A stretch of DNA of 64,000 bases from JADLHS01 sp964561105 (GCA_964561105.1 CAZLOH010000010.1:1-64000), one strand, 5' to 3'. Shown: positions 45,799 to 54,642, counted from the stretch's first letter. Translations and numbers: made by a program. Notes: generated by a model not told the origin, from the sequence alone.

Positions 45799-46454
45799 CG
45801 CCCGTCCGCCTTCAACCGTTGCTGGATGTCCGCGATCAACAATCCACTGGTCTGTTCGCTGGTCAGGTTGGAGTTGTTGATGACTTTGGCACCCAGCGCG
45901 ATCATCAACGGCGCGGCGGCGCGCTGGCTGTCGCGTTGGTCGCGCGCGGCCAGATTCTCGTTCACCCCTTCCGCCGCGCGTCGCTTCGTGCGCTCCTCCA
46001 GGTGCGCGTCGAGGTAATACTTGTAGTCCGTCTCCGGAAACACATTCGTGCCGATGTCGCGGCCTTCCATCACCAGATTGCCGAACTGGATGCAATCGCG
46101 CTGCGTCTGCTTCATCCACGCGCGCACCTTGGGCACGGTGGCCACCATCGAAACCGCCACGCTCACATCGGCGGTGCGGATTTCCTTCTCAGGAAAATAA
46201 CTGTCCACGGTCAGCCGCACGTGCTGGTCCACGACCTCCAGCCTGGTTTTCCATTTGCGACACGCCGCCGCAACCGCCTTGGCGTCGTGGAAATCAATGC
46301 GGTGCTTCAGGCAATACCATGCCAGCGTGCGATACATCGCGCCCGTGTCCACATAGACAAAGCCCAGCGCCTTGGCCACGAGCTTCGCGTTCGTGCTCTT
46401 GCCGCTCGCGCTCGTGCCATCAATGGCGATGACGATTGGATGCTTGGTTTTCAC
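45795..46454 (-). CDS. cmk: Cytidylate kinase
   Basis: CMP/dCMP kinase, 219 residues. P-loop DGTSASGKSTNAKLVAKALG, YVDTGAMYRTLAWY, EGRDIGTNVFP, and a lid with EERTKRRAAEG. Upstream lies a low-complexity repeat and then aroA; downstream plsC overlaps by four bases. Confidence 0.95.
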   Translation of the reverse strand: MKTKHPIVIAIDGTSASGKSTNAKLVAKALGFVYVDTGAMYRTLAWYCLKHRIDFHDAKAVAAACRKWKTRLEVVDQHVRLTVDSYFPEKEIRTADVSVAVSMVATVPKVRAWMKQTQRDCIQFGNLVMEGRDIGTNVFPETDYKYYLDAHLEERTKRRAAEGVNENLAARDQRDSQRAAAPLMIALGAKVINNSNLTSEQTSGLLIADIQQRLKADGR

Positions 46455-46461
46455 TCGAAAT

Positions 46462-46540
46462 CTTAATCTTAATCTTCATCTCTTTCTTAATCTCGGCCGG
46501 TGTGAGGAAGATTAAGATTAAGAAGAAGATTAAGATTAAG
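46462..46540. repeat. TTAATC-type inverted low-complexity repeat
   Basis: One left arm CTTAATCTTAATCTTC (46462-46477) and two tandem right arms GAAGATTAAGATTAAG (46507-46522 and 46525-46540), all perfect. The block fills the aroA-cmk gap. Confidence 0.85.
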
Positions 46541-46548
46541 AGCGGGGT

Positions 46549-47979
46549 TCACTCCGCAAACAAATCTTCCCCTTCCAACTTTCGCGTCCGCTTCCCGTCC
46601 TGCACCTCCCAAATCTCCACCCCCAAGCCGTTGGGCGGCGGCGCGGCGAGTTTCTGGAAAAAGTTGGGGAACGTCTTCTTCACACAGGCGGGATTCTTGA
46701 GTTTTATCCCGGGCACTTTCAATCCCAGAATGGCAAAGCACATGGCCATGCGATGGTCATTGTAGGTTTCGATCTCTGCGCCATGCAACGTTGCTTGAAA
46801 CACTGTCAAAGTCTCACCCCTTTCTTCAACATTTGCGCCGCATTTTTTAAGTTCCGTACGCAGCGCGGTAACTCGCTCGCATTCTTGTAATCGAAGCCGA
46901 CGAAGATCCGTGAAGTGGATGCCTTTCTGACGTTGTTCCATTCCCAAACCTCCCCAAACATCGGCAGCGATAACGATGGCTGTCATAATGCTATCACCGA
47001 GTTGTCCTTCTCGCGACAATCTTTCCGGCAATGGAATGAACGCCTGAAAATCAGCATCTATCTGCCATCCTGACCTTGGCCAGTTTCTCACGCTCAACGC
47101 CAGTTGATCACCCTTAACCGGGCCGCGCGCGCCAGCTGGGTGAGATGCCTGTACCCATTCCCAAACTTCATGAAAGCGAAAGAAGATGCTCGAGTGCGGT
47201 GTGCTCTCCACAAACCCCCGCATCCACGAACCCACCGAAACGAGCCAGTTTGCCGCGAGAAAATAACTACCACTCGACGCATCTGGCTCGACCAGGTAAT
47301 TGCCGCCATGCTTTGGAAATACTTCAACCAGGCGTTTGGTCATTTCTACATACGGCATTTCCTCAATATCTTCTCCGTGAATTTTCACATCCCAACCCCC
47401 GACTTTAGCTCCCAACAAAAGTGCCGACGCAAATTGCGAACTCTCGCTCATGCTGACCTTACATTCACCCGGTTTCCAACCTGCGCCATGAAACGTTGCT
47501 GGCAATTTGTCATTCGCGGAATCCACGCGATAACCAAGTTCTCGCAACGCCCTGAACAACTCGGCTTGCGGCCGCTCATGCATCCGCGGCACACCGCTCA
47601 AGCGATAGACGCCGTGGCCCAGACAAACCATCGCCGCCAGAAATCGCGCCGCCGTACCGGCGTTGCCAACGAACAACTCCAACGGCTGCTCCGCCGTGCC
47701 GCCCTTCGGAATCCGCCCACCCTGCCCTTTGACCGTGATGGTCCGGTTGCAAAACTCTGCCGGATCATTCTCCACACGCACGTCAAAGCCCAGCGTGCGC
47801 AATGCCTCGGTCATCACCTGGGTGTCCTCGCTCCATAACGCGCCTTGAAGCGTCGCTTCGCCTTCGGCCAGCGCGGCGAGGATGAGCGCGCGATTGGTGA
47901 TGCTCTTCGAGCCGGGCACGGTGATTTCCGCGCGCACGGGTTTTTCCAGCGGGACGATTTCGATGAGGGCGGGAAGCAC
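46549..47979 (-). CDS. aroA: 3-phosphoshikimate 1-carboxyvinyltransferase
   Basis: EPSP synthase of the shikimate pathway, 476 residues (usually about 430). Seen: VPGSKSITNRALILAALAEG (substrate Lys), VGNAGTAARFLAAM, SSQFASALLL, DIEEMPYVEMTKRLVEVF, and YNDHRMAMCFAI near the C-terminus. An extra segment around FVESTPHSSIFFRFHEVWEW in the middle accounts for the added length. The middle of the gene (about 46780-47540) is more AT-rich than its ends. Confidence 0.93.
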   Translation of the reverse strand: MLPALIEIVPLEKPVRAEITVPGSKSITNRALILAALAEGEATLQGALWSEDTQVMTEALRTLGFDVRVENDPAEFCNRTITVKGQGGRIPKGGTAEQPLELFVGNAGTAARFLAAMVCLGHGVYRLSGVPRMHERPQAELFRALRELGYRVDSANDKLPATFHGAGWKPGECKVSMSESSQFASALLLGAKVGGWDVKIHGEDIEEMPYVEMTKRLVEVFPKHGGNYLVEPDASSGSYFLAANWLVSVGSWMRGFVESTPHSSIFFRFHEVWEWVQASHPAGARGPVKGDQLALSVRNWPRSGWQIDADFQAFIPLPERLSREGQLGDSIMTAIVIAADVWGGLGMEQRQKGIHFTDLRRLRLQECERVTALRTELKKCGANVEERGETLTVFQATLHGAEIETYNDHRMAMCFAILGLKVPGIKLKNPACVKKTFPNFFQKLAAPPPNGLGVEIWEVQDGKRTRKLEGEDLFAE

Positions 47980-47982
47980 AGA

Positions 47983-48366
47983 CTAATTTCGAGTTGTGAG
48001 TTTTGAGTTTTGAGTGCCTCCGCTCGTCTCGGCGGTGGTTTTGACGATTGAGCTCAAAATTCGAATCAACTCCTCGATGTTGGTCAGGCAGGAGTTGACG
48101 TCCACCGGCGCAAGTTTTGATTGTTGTAGCAATGCCAACCAGTAACGGGTCTCGCGCGCTTCCTTGGATGCGATTGACATTTTCGAAAGAAAATCCCTCC
48201 GGCTCTGAGCCGCAATTGCCTCCTCAACATTTGCGCCAATGCTGGTCCCGCTGCGTAACAACTGTTTCGAGAGTACAAACTCGCGCGTCTCCTGCAACCT
48301 TTGGTAAAGCGCAATCGTTTCAAGCGCAAAGGCAAAACTTTTTTCCCGGATGATACTCCTGGCCAT
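47983..48366 (-). CDS. Four-helix-bundle protein (23S rRNA intervening-sequence type)
   Basis: 127 residues. SFAFALETIALYQRLQETREFVLSKQLLRSGTSIGANVEEA and KMSIASKEARETRYWLALL match the S23/IVP four-helix bundle family, whose members were first noticed inside 23S rRNA intervening sequences but are also free-standing. No catalytic residues. The C-terminal tail (TQNSKLTTRN) is encoded by a GAGTTTTGAG-type repeat, and the gene is bounded by 12-bp inverted repeats. It sits between tyrA and aroA, interrupting an otherwise metabolic cluster. Confidence 0.85.
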   Translation of the reverse strand: MARSIIREKSFAFALETIALYQRLQETREFVLSKQLLRSGTSIGANVEEAIAAQSRRDFLSKMSIASKEARETRYWLALLQQSKLAPVDVNSCLTNIEELIRILSSIVKTTAETSGGTQNSKLTTRN

Positions 48367-48399
48367 AACTCCAAATTCAAAATTCTGAACTCAAAACTC
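47998..48399. repeat. 12-bp inverted repeat enclosing the four-helix-bundle gene
   Basis: Perfect arms GAGTTTTGAGTT (47998-48009) and AACTCAAAACTC (48388-48399), each embedded in a longer AT-rich simple-repeat block; together they enclose nearly the whole ORF. Confidence 0.7.
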
Positions 48400-48402
48400 C
48401 CG

Positions 48403-49299
48403 TTATTCAGGCGACGGCGAGGCGCAACCGGCCTGCCAGTTGTCGCGGCGCGCTTTGGCCGTTTCAAACAACTTCAAGATTTTGCCGGCATTTTTTTTCT
48501 TCTTTCGCAACAACGCCTGCACCGATTGCAATTCCCGGACAAATTCATCCAACGTCACGCGCAGCGGCTCACGATTCGCCAACATGATGTCCCGCCACAT
48601 TTCGGGAGAACCCGAGGCGATGCGCGTGGTGTCGCGAAAGCCGTTGGCGCAAAGCAGCGATTGTTGCTTCGGACGCCTGGGGTCGAGCACCACCGACGCC
48701 AGGACGGAGGCGATTATGTGCGGCAAATGACTGGTCCGGCTCACCAACGCGTCGTGCGTTTCCGGGGAAAGTTTCACGACGCGTCCGCCAATGGATTTCC
48801 AGAAGCCCTCAATTCTTCGCAACGCCGCCTGGTTCGTGCGATGGGTGGGTGTCAGGACGCAAGCCGCGCGCTCAAACAAATCCGCGCGCGCCGCCGCGAC
48901 CCCAACTTTTTCCGCGCCCGCCATCGGGTGACTGCCGACGAAGTGCGCGCCCGCTTTGGCAACCAGCGGCTCCAGTTCTTTCACCACGCTGGATTTTACG
49001 CTGCCAACATCGGTGACGACCGCCCCACGCTTGAGCGCCGGCAGGAGTTGTTTAACCAGCGGGCGCATCTGCGCCAGCGGCGTGCAAAGGATGACCAGCT
49101 CCGCCCCGGAAACCGCGGCCAGCAAATCCGTCGTGGCGTAATCCACCGCTCCGGCCTGCTCGCAATCCTTCACGCTGGCCGCACGGCGCACGAACCCCGC
49201 CGCTTCCCGCGCGAGCCGGCGACGTTTTATCGCCAGCCCCAGCGAACCGCCCAGCAGCCCGACTCCGACGATGGTGATTTTTTGAAACTGCACGGCCAA
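48403..49299 (-). CDS. tyrA: Prephenate dehydrogenase
   Basis: Tyrosine pathway enzyme, 298 residues. Seen: NAD loop ITIVGVGLLGGSLGLAIK, TDVGSVKSSVV, the catalytic His in GSHPMAGAEKVG, SRTSHLPHIIAS, and GFRDTTRIASGSPEMWRDI. No ACT domain is present, so it may not be feedback-regulated by tyrosine. Upstream member of the aroA-cmk-plsC run. Confidence 0.92.
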   Translation of the reverse strand: MAVQFQKITIVGVGLLGGSLGLAIKRRRLAREAAGFVRRAASVKDCEQAGAVDYATTDLLAAVSGAELVILCTPLAQMRPLVKQLLPALKRGAVVTDVGSVKSSVVKELEPLVAKAGAHFVGSHPMAGAEKVGVAAARADLFERAACVLTPTHRTNQAALRRIEGFWKSIGGRVVKLSPETHDALVSRTSHLPHIIASVLASVVLDPRRPKQQSLLCANGFRDTTRIASGSPEMWRDIMLANREPLRVTLDEFVRELQSVQALLRKKKKNAGKILKLFETAKARRDNWQAGCASPSPE

Positions 49300-49385
49300 A
49301 AGATAGCGGAGGCCCGGCGGAGGATGAAAGTTGGAAATGACTTGGCGCGGCCGGCCCGGAAACTATTCCGGAACCGGGGCGGCGG

Positions 49386-50465
49386 TCATTTCCGCATGGC
49401 CGAGTCCAGGCAGGCATCCAGCACCCGCTGGGTGAGCAGGGCGGCGCGCGGCCATTCCTCATTGAGATGGCGGGAGAGCACTTGCCGGGCGAAATTGCGA
49501 AACATGTTGGCTTCCTGCGTTGTAGCCGGGTTGTCCCCCGACTCGGTGACGGCAAAGGAGCGCACGGTGTGTTCCTGGCGAAAGTCGCAACCTTCATTCC
49601 GGGCGCGGACTTGATTGACCTCAAACGCCACGCCGCTGCCGGTGAACGGTTGGACGAAATCGGGAATTCGCACGTAGCCTTTGGTCCCGGTGAGGTTCGC
49701 CCATTCATTCAGTTCGGCCAGGAACGAACAATGGAAATCCGCCGAGACGCCGCCGGCAAAAATCAGTTCGCCCGAAAAACCCGCCGGGACGAAACGTCCG
49801 TCGCGTCCTTCGCCGATGTGAGACAGGATGCGGCCCGACACCTCGACCGGCATCTGCCATTTCATGGCCCAGAGCGCAAGCCGGATGCCGTACCAACCCA
49901 GGTCGCCCAAGCAGCCGAACGGTTCCAGCTTCGCGTCGGCGCGGATATTGTGGCGCAGGAAATCTTCGCCCGCCAAAAAACTGAAGTGCGCGGTGATGCG
50001 TTGCAGCGGGCCGACGGAAGTCTGGTCGTCGAGCACCTCGCGGAGTTGAGTGAGCCGGCGATGGTGCATGAACATCACGCCATCCATGAACTGCACCCGG
50101 CATTTGTGGCAGACGGTCAGCATTTCTTCGAGATCCAGCGCGCTCACGGCACAGGGTTTTTCAATCAAGACATGCTTGCCCGCCTTGGCCGCGCGCAAAA
50201 CCCATTCCTTCCGCAGACCCGTGGGCAACGGGATGTACACCGCGTCCACGTTGGGGGAGAGGATCAATTTCTCGTAACTGTCCAGCGCGACAGGTGGTCG
50301 TTCGAACGGCTCCTGACGTTGACACTCGGCGATGAACTGGTTGGCGCGCTGGAGATCGCGACTCGCAACCGTGGTGACGACGCCATTGCCGCTGTGGCGA
50401 ATGGCCCGCCAGTTTTTGCGCGCGATGTGCGCCGCGCCCAATATGCCCCACCGTAATTTGTTCAT
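49386..50465 (-). CDS. Gfo/Idh/MocA family oxidoreductase, cytoplasmic
   Basis: 359 residues. N-terminal Rossmann loop RWGILGAAHIARKNW, VYIPLPTGLRKEW, then the HVLIEKPCAVS motif with the catalytic Lys (EKP), and a C-terminal alpha/beta dimerisation domain (FGCLGDLGWYGIRLALW). No signal peptide. Substrate (a sugar or cyclitol) unknown. A palindromic repeat (50480-50543) separates it from the upstream cbiX gene. Confidence 0.88.
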   Translation of the reverse strand: MNKLRWGILGAAHIARKNWRAIRHSGNGVVTTVASRDLQRANQFIAECQRQEPFERPPVALDSYEKLILSPNVDAVYIPLPTGLRKEWVLRAAKAGKHVLIEKPCAVSALDLEEMLTVCHKCRVQFMDGVMFMHHRRLTQLREVLDDQTSVGPLQRITAHFSFLAGEDFLRHNIRADAKLEPFGCLGDLGWYGIRLALWAMKWQMPVEVSGRILSHIGEGRDGRFVPAGFSGELIFAGGVSADFHCSFLAELNEWANLTGTKGYVRIPDFVQPFTGSGVAFEVNQVRARNEGCDFRQEHTVRSFAVTESGDNPATTQEANMFRNFARQVLSRHLNEEWPRAALLTQRVLDACLDSAMRK

Positions 50466-50479
50466 GGTTTTGTTCGCTC

Positions 50480-50543
50480 CGCGGAACTCCAGTTCCGCGC
50501 GGTTGAGTCACCGGCCGCATCCGGGCGAAACTGGAGTTCCGCG
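50480..50543. repeat. Palindromic interspersed element at the cbiX 3' end
   Basis: Perfect 15-bp arms CGCGGAACTCCAGTT (50480-50494) and AACTGGAGTTCCGCG (50529-50543). The cbiX stop codon (50508-50510) lies in the loop, so the last residues of that protein are repeat-encoded. Confidence 0.85.
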
Positions 50544-51371
50544 TTCTGATTCAACGGCCTCGCGCACCCGCGCCAGAATAACGTCCGCCACCTGCGGTGC
50601 GCTGCCAACGGCGGACGAATACCAGATCAACTTGCCGTGCCGTTCCGTCGGATTGCGCCAGGTGGGCTGGCCGGCCGCCCGCCGCGCTTGCACCACCCGT
50701 TCGGGTTCGCCCAGCAGCACCGGGATGTCTTCGACCACATGCAACCCGTCACTGACAAAAAATGGAACTACCACCAGATTGCGGGTGCCGGCCAGCTTAT
50801 GGCAATCCGCAATCCGAGGGTTTTCCTCCAGGAATACCGCCTGCACCTCCGCATAAAGATTCCGCGCGCGGACTCGTTCCACCTGTTGTTCGACAGCCCG
50901 GCGGGATTGCTCGCTGCGCTCCGTACCGTGACCGGCCAGAAACAAAGTGATTTCTGACAACTTCGGCGCGCGGGGAAACGGATGCGCGGCCACCACCTCC
51001 GTCGCGCGGGCCAGCAGGATGTCCAGCATGCGGTCATGCGTGCCGACGGGCAGGCAGTAAGTCAGCCGGCCGCCCGGCGTCTGGAGCCTGAGATCGGCGG
51101 GAAACCCCAGTTCGCGCGGAATGATTTCGCTGGCAAAAAAGCCTTCGCTGATGAACAGCGGGACGATGAACACCCGCGGTGACCGCACCCCCGCGAGCAC
51201 CGGTTTGATCCGGGGTTCCTGCTTCCAAAACGCCTCGCGCACTCCCGCAAAGAGGCCGCGCCGTCGCAGCTCCGCCGCGTGTTGATAAACCGAGGCCGCC
51301 GAGCCGTCGTTCTTGGTCGTCCCATGCCCGAGCACGACGAGGGTGGCGTCCGCAAGGCCGTCCAGATTCAC
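50508..51371 (-). CDS. CbiX/SirB-type chelatase-like protein
   Basis: 287 residues with two CbiX-like halves: LVVLGHGTTKNDGSA and FIVPLFISEGFFAS in the first, FLAGHGTERSEQSRRA and LVVVPFFVSDGLHV in the second. The family inserts Co or Fe into sirohydrochlorin. The first His (GHG) and the SEG/SDG motifs resemble the metal site. No cobalamin or siroheme genes are nearby, so the metal and pathway are open. Confidence 0.75.
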   Translation of the reverse strand: MNLDGLADATLVVLGHGTTKNDGSAASVYQHAAELRRRGLFAGVREAFWKQEPRIKPVLAGVRSPRVFIVPLFISEGFFASEIIPRELGFPADLRLQTPGGRLTYCLPVGTHDRMLDILLARATEVVAAHPFPRAPKLSEITLFLAGHGTERSEQSRRAVEQQVERVRARNLYAEVQAVFLEENPRIADCHKLAGTRNLVVVPFFVSDGLHVVEDIPVLLGEPERVVQARRAAGQPTWRNPTERHGKLIWYSSAVGSAPQVADVILARVREAVESERGTPVSPGCGR

Positions 51372-51516
51372 GCGCCAGAATTAGCCCAGCCCGCGCCCGA
51401 CTGCAAGGCGGCGTTGCGCCCAGGGGCATTCAAGAATCGCCGTTTGAAAAACTGATTGAATGTCTTTGACTCCGGCGGCGCCTTTTTGCTCCAATTCGGC
51501 CGTTCTAAATACAAGC

Positions 51517-51984
51517 ATGAAAACTAAAATGACTGTGTCCTCAAAAATGATCGCGTGGTGCGTCGCCACGGCGGTGCTGGCCCTGAGCGCCACCTTGAAC
51601 GCGGCGGAGCACGAGAAGCCCAAGACGGATGTAAGCAAGATTCCGCCGGCCTCCACCAAGCAGGGGGTGACCTACGCCGGCGACATCAAAGCCATCTTTG
51701 ACAAGTCCTGCGTGAAGTGTCACGGCGAAGAGCGACCGAAGGCGCATCTGCAATTGACCAGCTTGGAGCACGCGCTTAAGGGCAAGGTTCACAAGGACGG
51801 CAGCCTTGAGAAGGTCATCGTGCCCGGCAAGAGCGTCGAAAGCCAGCTCCTGGTCAGCGTCGCACACGCCAACGATGATGAGGATACCTGGATGCCACCG
51901 CTGAAGAACAAGGCCAAGATCGGACCGCTGACCAAGGAACAGGTCGGGTTGATCCGCGCGTGGATTGATCAGGGCGCGAAGTAA
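51517..51984 (+). CDS. Planctomycete/Verrucomicrobia-type cytochrome c domain protein
   Basis: 155 residues. A signal peptide (about 1-30, VATAVLALSATLNAA) precedes a single c-type heme site CVKCH, with VTYAGDIKAIFDKSCVKCHG as in PSCyt1 proteins; the axial Met is probably in WMPPLKN. Many such domains are fused to DUF1549/DUF1553, but this one is free-standing. Periplasmic electron carrier by inference. Followed by a strong terminator. Confidence 0.85.
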   Translation: MKTKMTVSSKMIAWCVATAVLALSATLNAAEHEKPKTDVSKIPPASTKQGVTYAGDIKAIFDKSCVKCHGEERPKAHLQLTSLEHALKGKVHKDGSLEKVIVPGKSVESQLLVSVAHANDDEDTWMPPLKNKAKIGPLTKEQVGLIRAWIDQGAK

Positions 51985-52002
51985 CGCACGACGATTTCAC
52001 TC

Positions 52003-52034
52003 GGGCGTCCACCGGCAACGGCGGACGCCCTTTT
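52003..52034 (+). terminator. Rho-independent terminator after the cytochrome gene
   Basis: Stem GGGCGTCC / GGACGCCC, 12-base loop, TTTT tail; 18 bases past the cytochrome stop and right before the convergent dnaG stop. Confidence 0.8.
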
Positions 52035-52037
52035 GGT

Positions 52038-53843
52038 TCAACGCACCGGAGTCAGCGGCTGGCGCTTGAGTTGTTTCAACTGTTGTTGCTCGCGCAGCAA
52101 CTCAATCTTCGCGGCATCGGCCGTGTCCGGTTGACTGATGCGTTGGGTCAACGCCGCAAGCTGCCGGTCGAGGAATTGATTGCGCAACCGCATCGTCACA
52201 TCGGCCAACTGCTGGGCCGGGTGGGGAATTTCGCGTTCCTCCATCGTGGCTTCGGTGATCAAACTTCGGACGGACGCGGAGTCGAATTCATCGAGAAATA
52301 ATCCGACGCTTCGCCACGAACCCTCCGTCTCGGCTCGCAACCGGCGCGTCACGATGTCCTGGAGGATGACGTGCGGAATCCAGGCGGGATCCAGATGCGC
52401 CGCCAGCCACGGCAGGTTTTCCTCGTGTTTGAGCGTCAGTTTGAGCAACCACAGCTCCGAAGCTGTCGGACGGGGCAATTCCGGATCAGTCGTCTCAGCC
52501 GTCTCGAATGACTCCGATTCGGACGCCGCCGGTGCGTGAGCGGGGCTTTTTTTGAATTCCATCCGCATCGCATCCGGTGTCACCCCCAGGCGCAACGCCG
52601 TTTTTTGCGCGTACTTGTCCACGAGCACCGAGTTGCCGGTTTTGCGAACCGCCTCGGCCATTTCGCGGAGCACGGTCAATCTTCCCTTGTCGGTGGTGAG
52701 ATCGTTTTGTCCGCACAACCGATCCAGGTAGTAATCGAAGAATCCCTGCGCGCCGGCGATCAACTGGCGGAAGGCTTCGCCCCCGTGAGCCTTGAGGTAA
52801 CTGTCCGGGTCGTCTGGTGCGGGAATTACCGCCACCCGCACGGCGACGCCCGAGGCCAGCAGGCTGTCGAGCGCGCGCACGGCGGCGTTCTGCCCGGCGG
52901 CGTCGGAGTCGAAACACAGCACCACCTCGTCCACGTAGCGTTTCATGATCCGCGCGTGCTGCTCCGTGAAGGCCGTGCCTTGCGGCGCCACGACATTCTG
53001 CACGCCCGCCATGAAACTCGCGATCAGGTCCAACTGACCTTCGCAGACGATGGCAAACCCCGCGTCGAGGATGGCCCGTTTGGATTTGTCGAGTCCGAAG
53101 AAAACTTTGCTCTTGGTGAAAATCGGCGTCTCGGGCGAGTTGACGTACTTGGCGGTCTTTTCGTCGCCGGAGAGAATCCGTCCGCTGAAACCAACCACCC
53201 GGCCCTGCTCATCGCAGATGGGAAACATGAGCCGGCCACGGAAGCGGTCGTAGTGCCGGCCGGTTTCCTCTTTCTTGAGAATCAATCCCGCCTTCTCGAT
53301 GAGCGCCAGGTCGTGACCCTTGCCCCTGGCCCAGTTTACCGTGTCATCCCATGCTTCGGGCGCGGCGCCGAGCCGGAAGAGTTTGATCGCCTCGGCGGAC
53401 ACGCCGCGGCGGGCCAGGTAATCCCGCGCCGGTTGTCCGGCGGCTTCACCGGCCAGGCAGCTTTGCCAGCGCTGGGTAATCGCTTCGTGGATTTCCAGCA
53501 ATTGATCCTTGAGATGCCTGGACTCCTGCGCGGCGGGATTCTGTTCCGTCTCCAGCGGAATCCTGGCGCGCTCGGCCAGCCGCCGCACGGCGTCCACAAA
53601 ACCGATGTTCTCGTATTCCCGGACGAAGCTGAACACGTCCCCGCCCTTGTGACAGCCGAAGCAATGGAAGATTTGCTTGTGCGGATTGACGTTGAAGCTG
53701 GGCGACTTCTCCTTGTGAAAGGGGCAGAGCGCAACGAAGTTCGCGCCCGCGCGTTTCAACGGCAGATAGCCGCCGATGACATCCACAATGTCGCTGGCGG
53801 CGCGAACCTGTTCGAGAGTGCTGTCGGAAAAAATCCCGGCCAC
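52038..53843 (-). CDS. dnaG: DNA primase
   Basis: 601 residues. The CHC2 zinc domain is seen as CPFHKEKSPSF and HCFGCHKGGDVFSFV; then the RNA polymerase domain with RGRLMFPICDEQGRVVGFSGR; the TOPRIM region VCEGQLDLIASFMAGVQNVVAPQGTAFT with CFDSDAAG; and the C-terminal helicase-binding domain with a Pro/Ser/Glu-rich linker (SESESFETAETTDPELPRP). It synthesises primers and contacts DnaB. Followed on the same strand by cvpA and the TPR lipoprotein further upstream. Confidence 0.96.
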   Translation of the reverse strand: MAGIFSDSTLEQVRAASDIVDVIGGYLPLKRAGANFVALCPFHKEKSPSFNVNPHKQIFHCFGCHKGGDVFSFVREYENIGFVDAVRRLAERARIPLETEQNPAAQESRHLKDQLLEIHEAITQRWQSCLAGEAAGQPARDYLARRGVSAEAIKLFRLGAAPEAWDDTVNWARGKGHDLALIEKAGLILKKEETGRHYDRFRGRLMFPICDEQGRVVGFSGRILSGDEKTAKYVNSPETPIFTKSKVFFGLDKSKRAILDAGFAIVCEGQLDLIASFMAGVQNVVAPQGTAFTEQHARIMKRYVDEVVLCFDSDAAGQNAAVRALDSLLASGVAVRVAVIPAPDDPDSYLKAHGGEAFRQLIAGAQGFFDYYLDRLCGQNDLTTDKGRLTVLREMAEAVRKTGNSVLVDKYAQKTALRLGVTPDAMRMEFKKSPAHAPAASESESFETAETTDPELPRPTASELWLLKLTLKHEENLPWLAAHLDPAWIPHVILQDIVTRRLRAETEGSWRSVGLFLDEFDSASVRSLITEATMEEREIPHPAQQLADVTMRLRNQFLDRQLAALTQRISQPDTADAAKIELLREQQQLKQLKRQPLTPVR

Positions 53844-53868
53844 ACGCCATCAAAGACGGAACGAGGCG

Positions 53869-54498
53869 TCAGGGCAAAGTAAATTCTTTACGTTTGGCCG
53901 TGGTGTCGCTTGTCCCAGCCGCCCCGGGTGTGGTGGGCTTGATCAGAAGGAAGCTCATGTACTTCTTGATCTGCGGTCCGGTGAAGGATTTCTGGAAGAC
54001 ATCATCCTGCACGGACGAAAGCGTGGGGAAGAACTGGCTGCCATAGTTTTCATCCTGGAACTTGTACATCGCTTTGATTTCCGCCGTGCGATAGAGCCGG
54101 GCATTGAGGAGCGCCAGCAGCATAATGAGGATGCAGGCGAACCGCAACACTCCCGCCGGCATCGCGAGATAGAATTCCCCTTTGCCGAATGAATCACTGC
54201 CCGCGAGCTTGTGGCCCACGGTGTTTTTCAAGCCCGCAAACACCGCCACAATCACGCCGGCAATGAGCGCATAGGCGAGCACGAAACAGGTCAGGCTGCC
54301 GATGTGCAGCATGCTGTCCAACCACAGTCCGAGCGGCTCATAGGCAATGGCGCAGAGCAGCACCATCGTCACCCACTTGATGACCAGGAGGAGTTCCTTC
54401 GACATCCCGTGCTTTTTTCCGCGGAGATAACCCACGAACAGCACGATCACCACCAGCACGTCGAACCAGTTGATCGGCAATGGACTGTTTGTTTTCAT
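53869..54498 (-). CDS. cvpA: CvpA-family membrane protein
   Basis: About 209 residues from ATG 54498. Four hydrophobic segments (WFDVLVVIVLFVGYLRGKKHG, KWVTMVLLCAIAYEP, FVLAYALIAGVIVAVFAG, VLRFACILIMLLALL) match CvpA (colicin V production) topology, although the C-terminus is longer than in CvpA itself. In other bacteria CvpA affects envelope homeostasis. It lies just upstream of dnaG. Confidence 0.75.
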   Translation of the reverse strand: MKTNSPLPINWFDVLVVIVLFVGYLRGKKHGMSKELLLVIKWVTMVLLCAIAYEPLGLWLDSMLHIGSLTCFVLAYALIAGVIVAVFAGLKNTVGHKLAGSDSFGKGEFYLAMPAGVLRFACILIMLLALLNARLYRTAEIKAMYKFQDENYGSQFFPTLSSVQDDVFQKSFTGPQIKKYMSFLLIKPTTPGAAGTSDTTAKRKEFTLP

Positions 54499-54642
54499 AA
54501 TGCGTGAGGCCGGCGCCGGAGTGGCGACACGCCCTGCCCAAAAACAAGCCAAATCCGTGCCAGCAGCCGAACCGACGGAAGCATCCGGGTTTTCCGGTAA
54601 ACGGAGACGCCCCAACACCGCCGCGCCAGAACCACACCGCCA

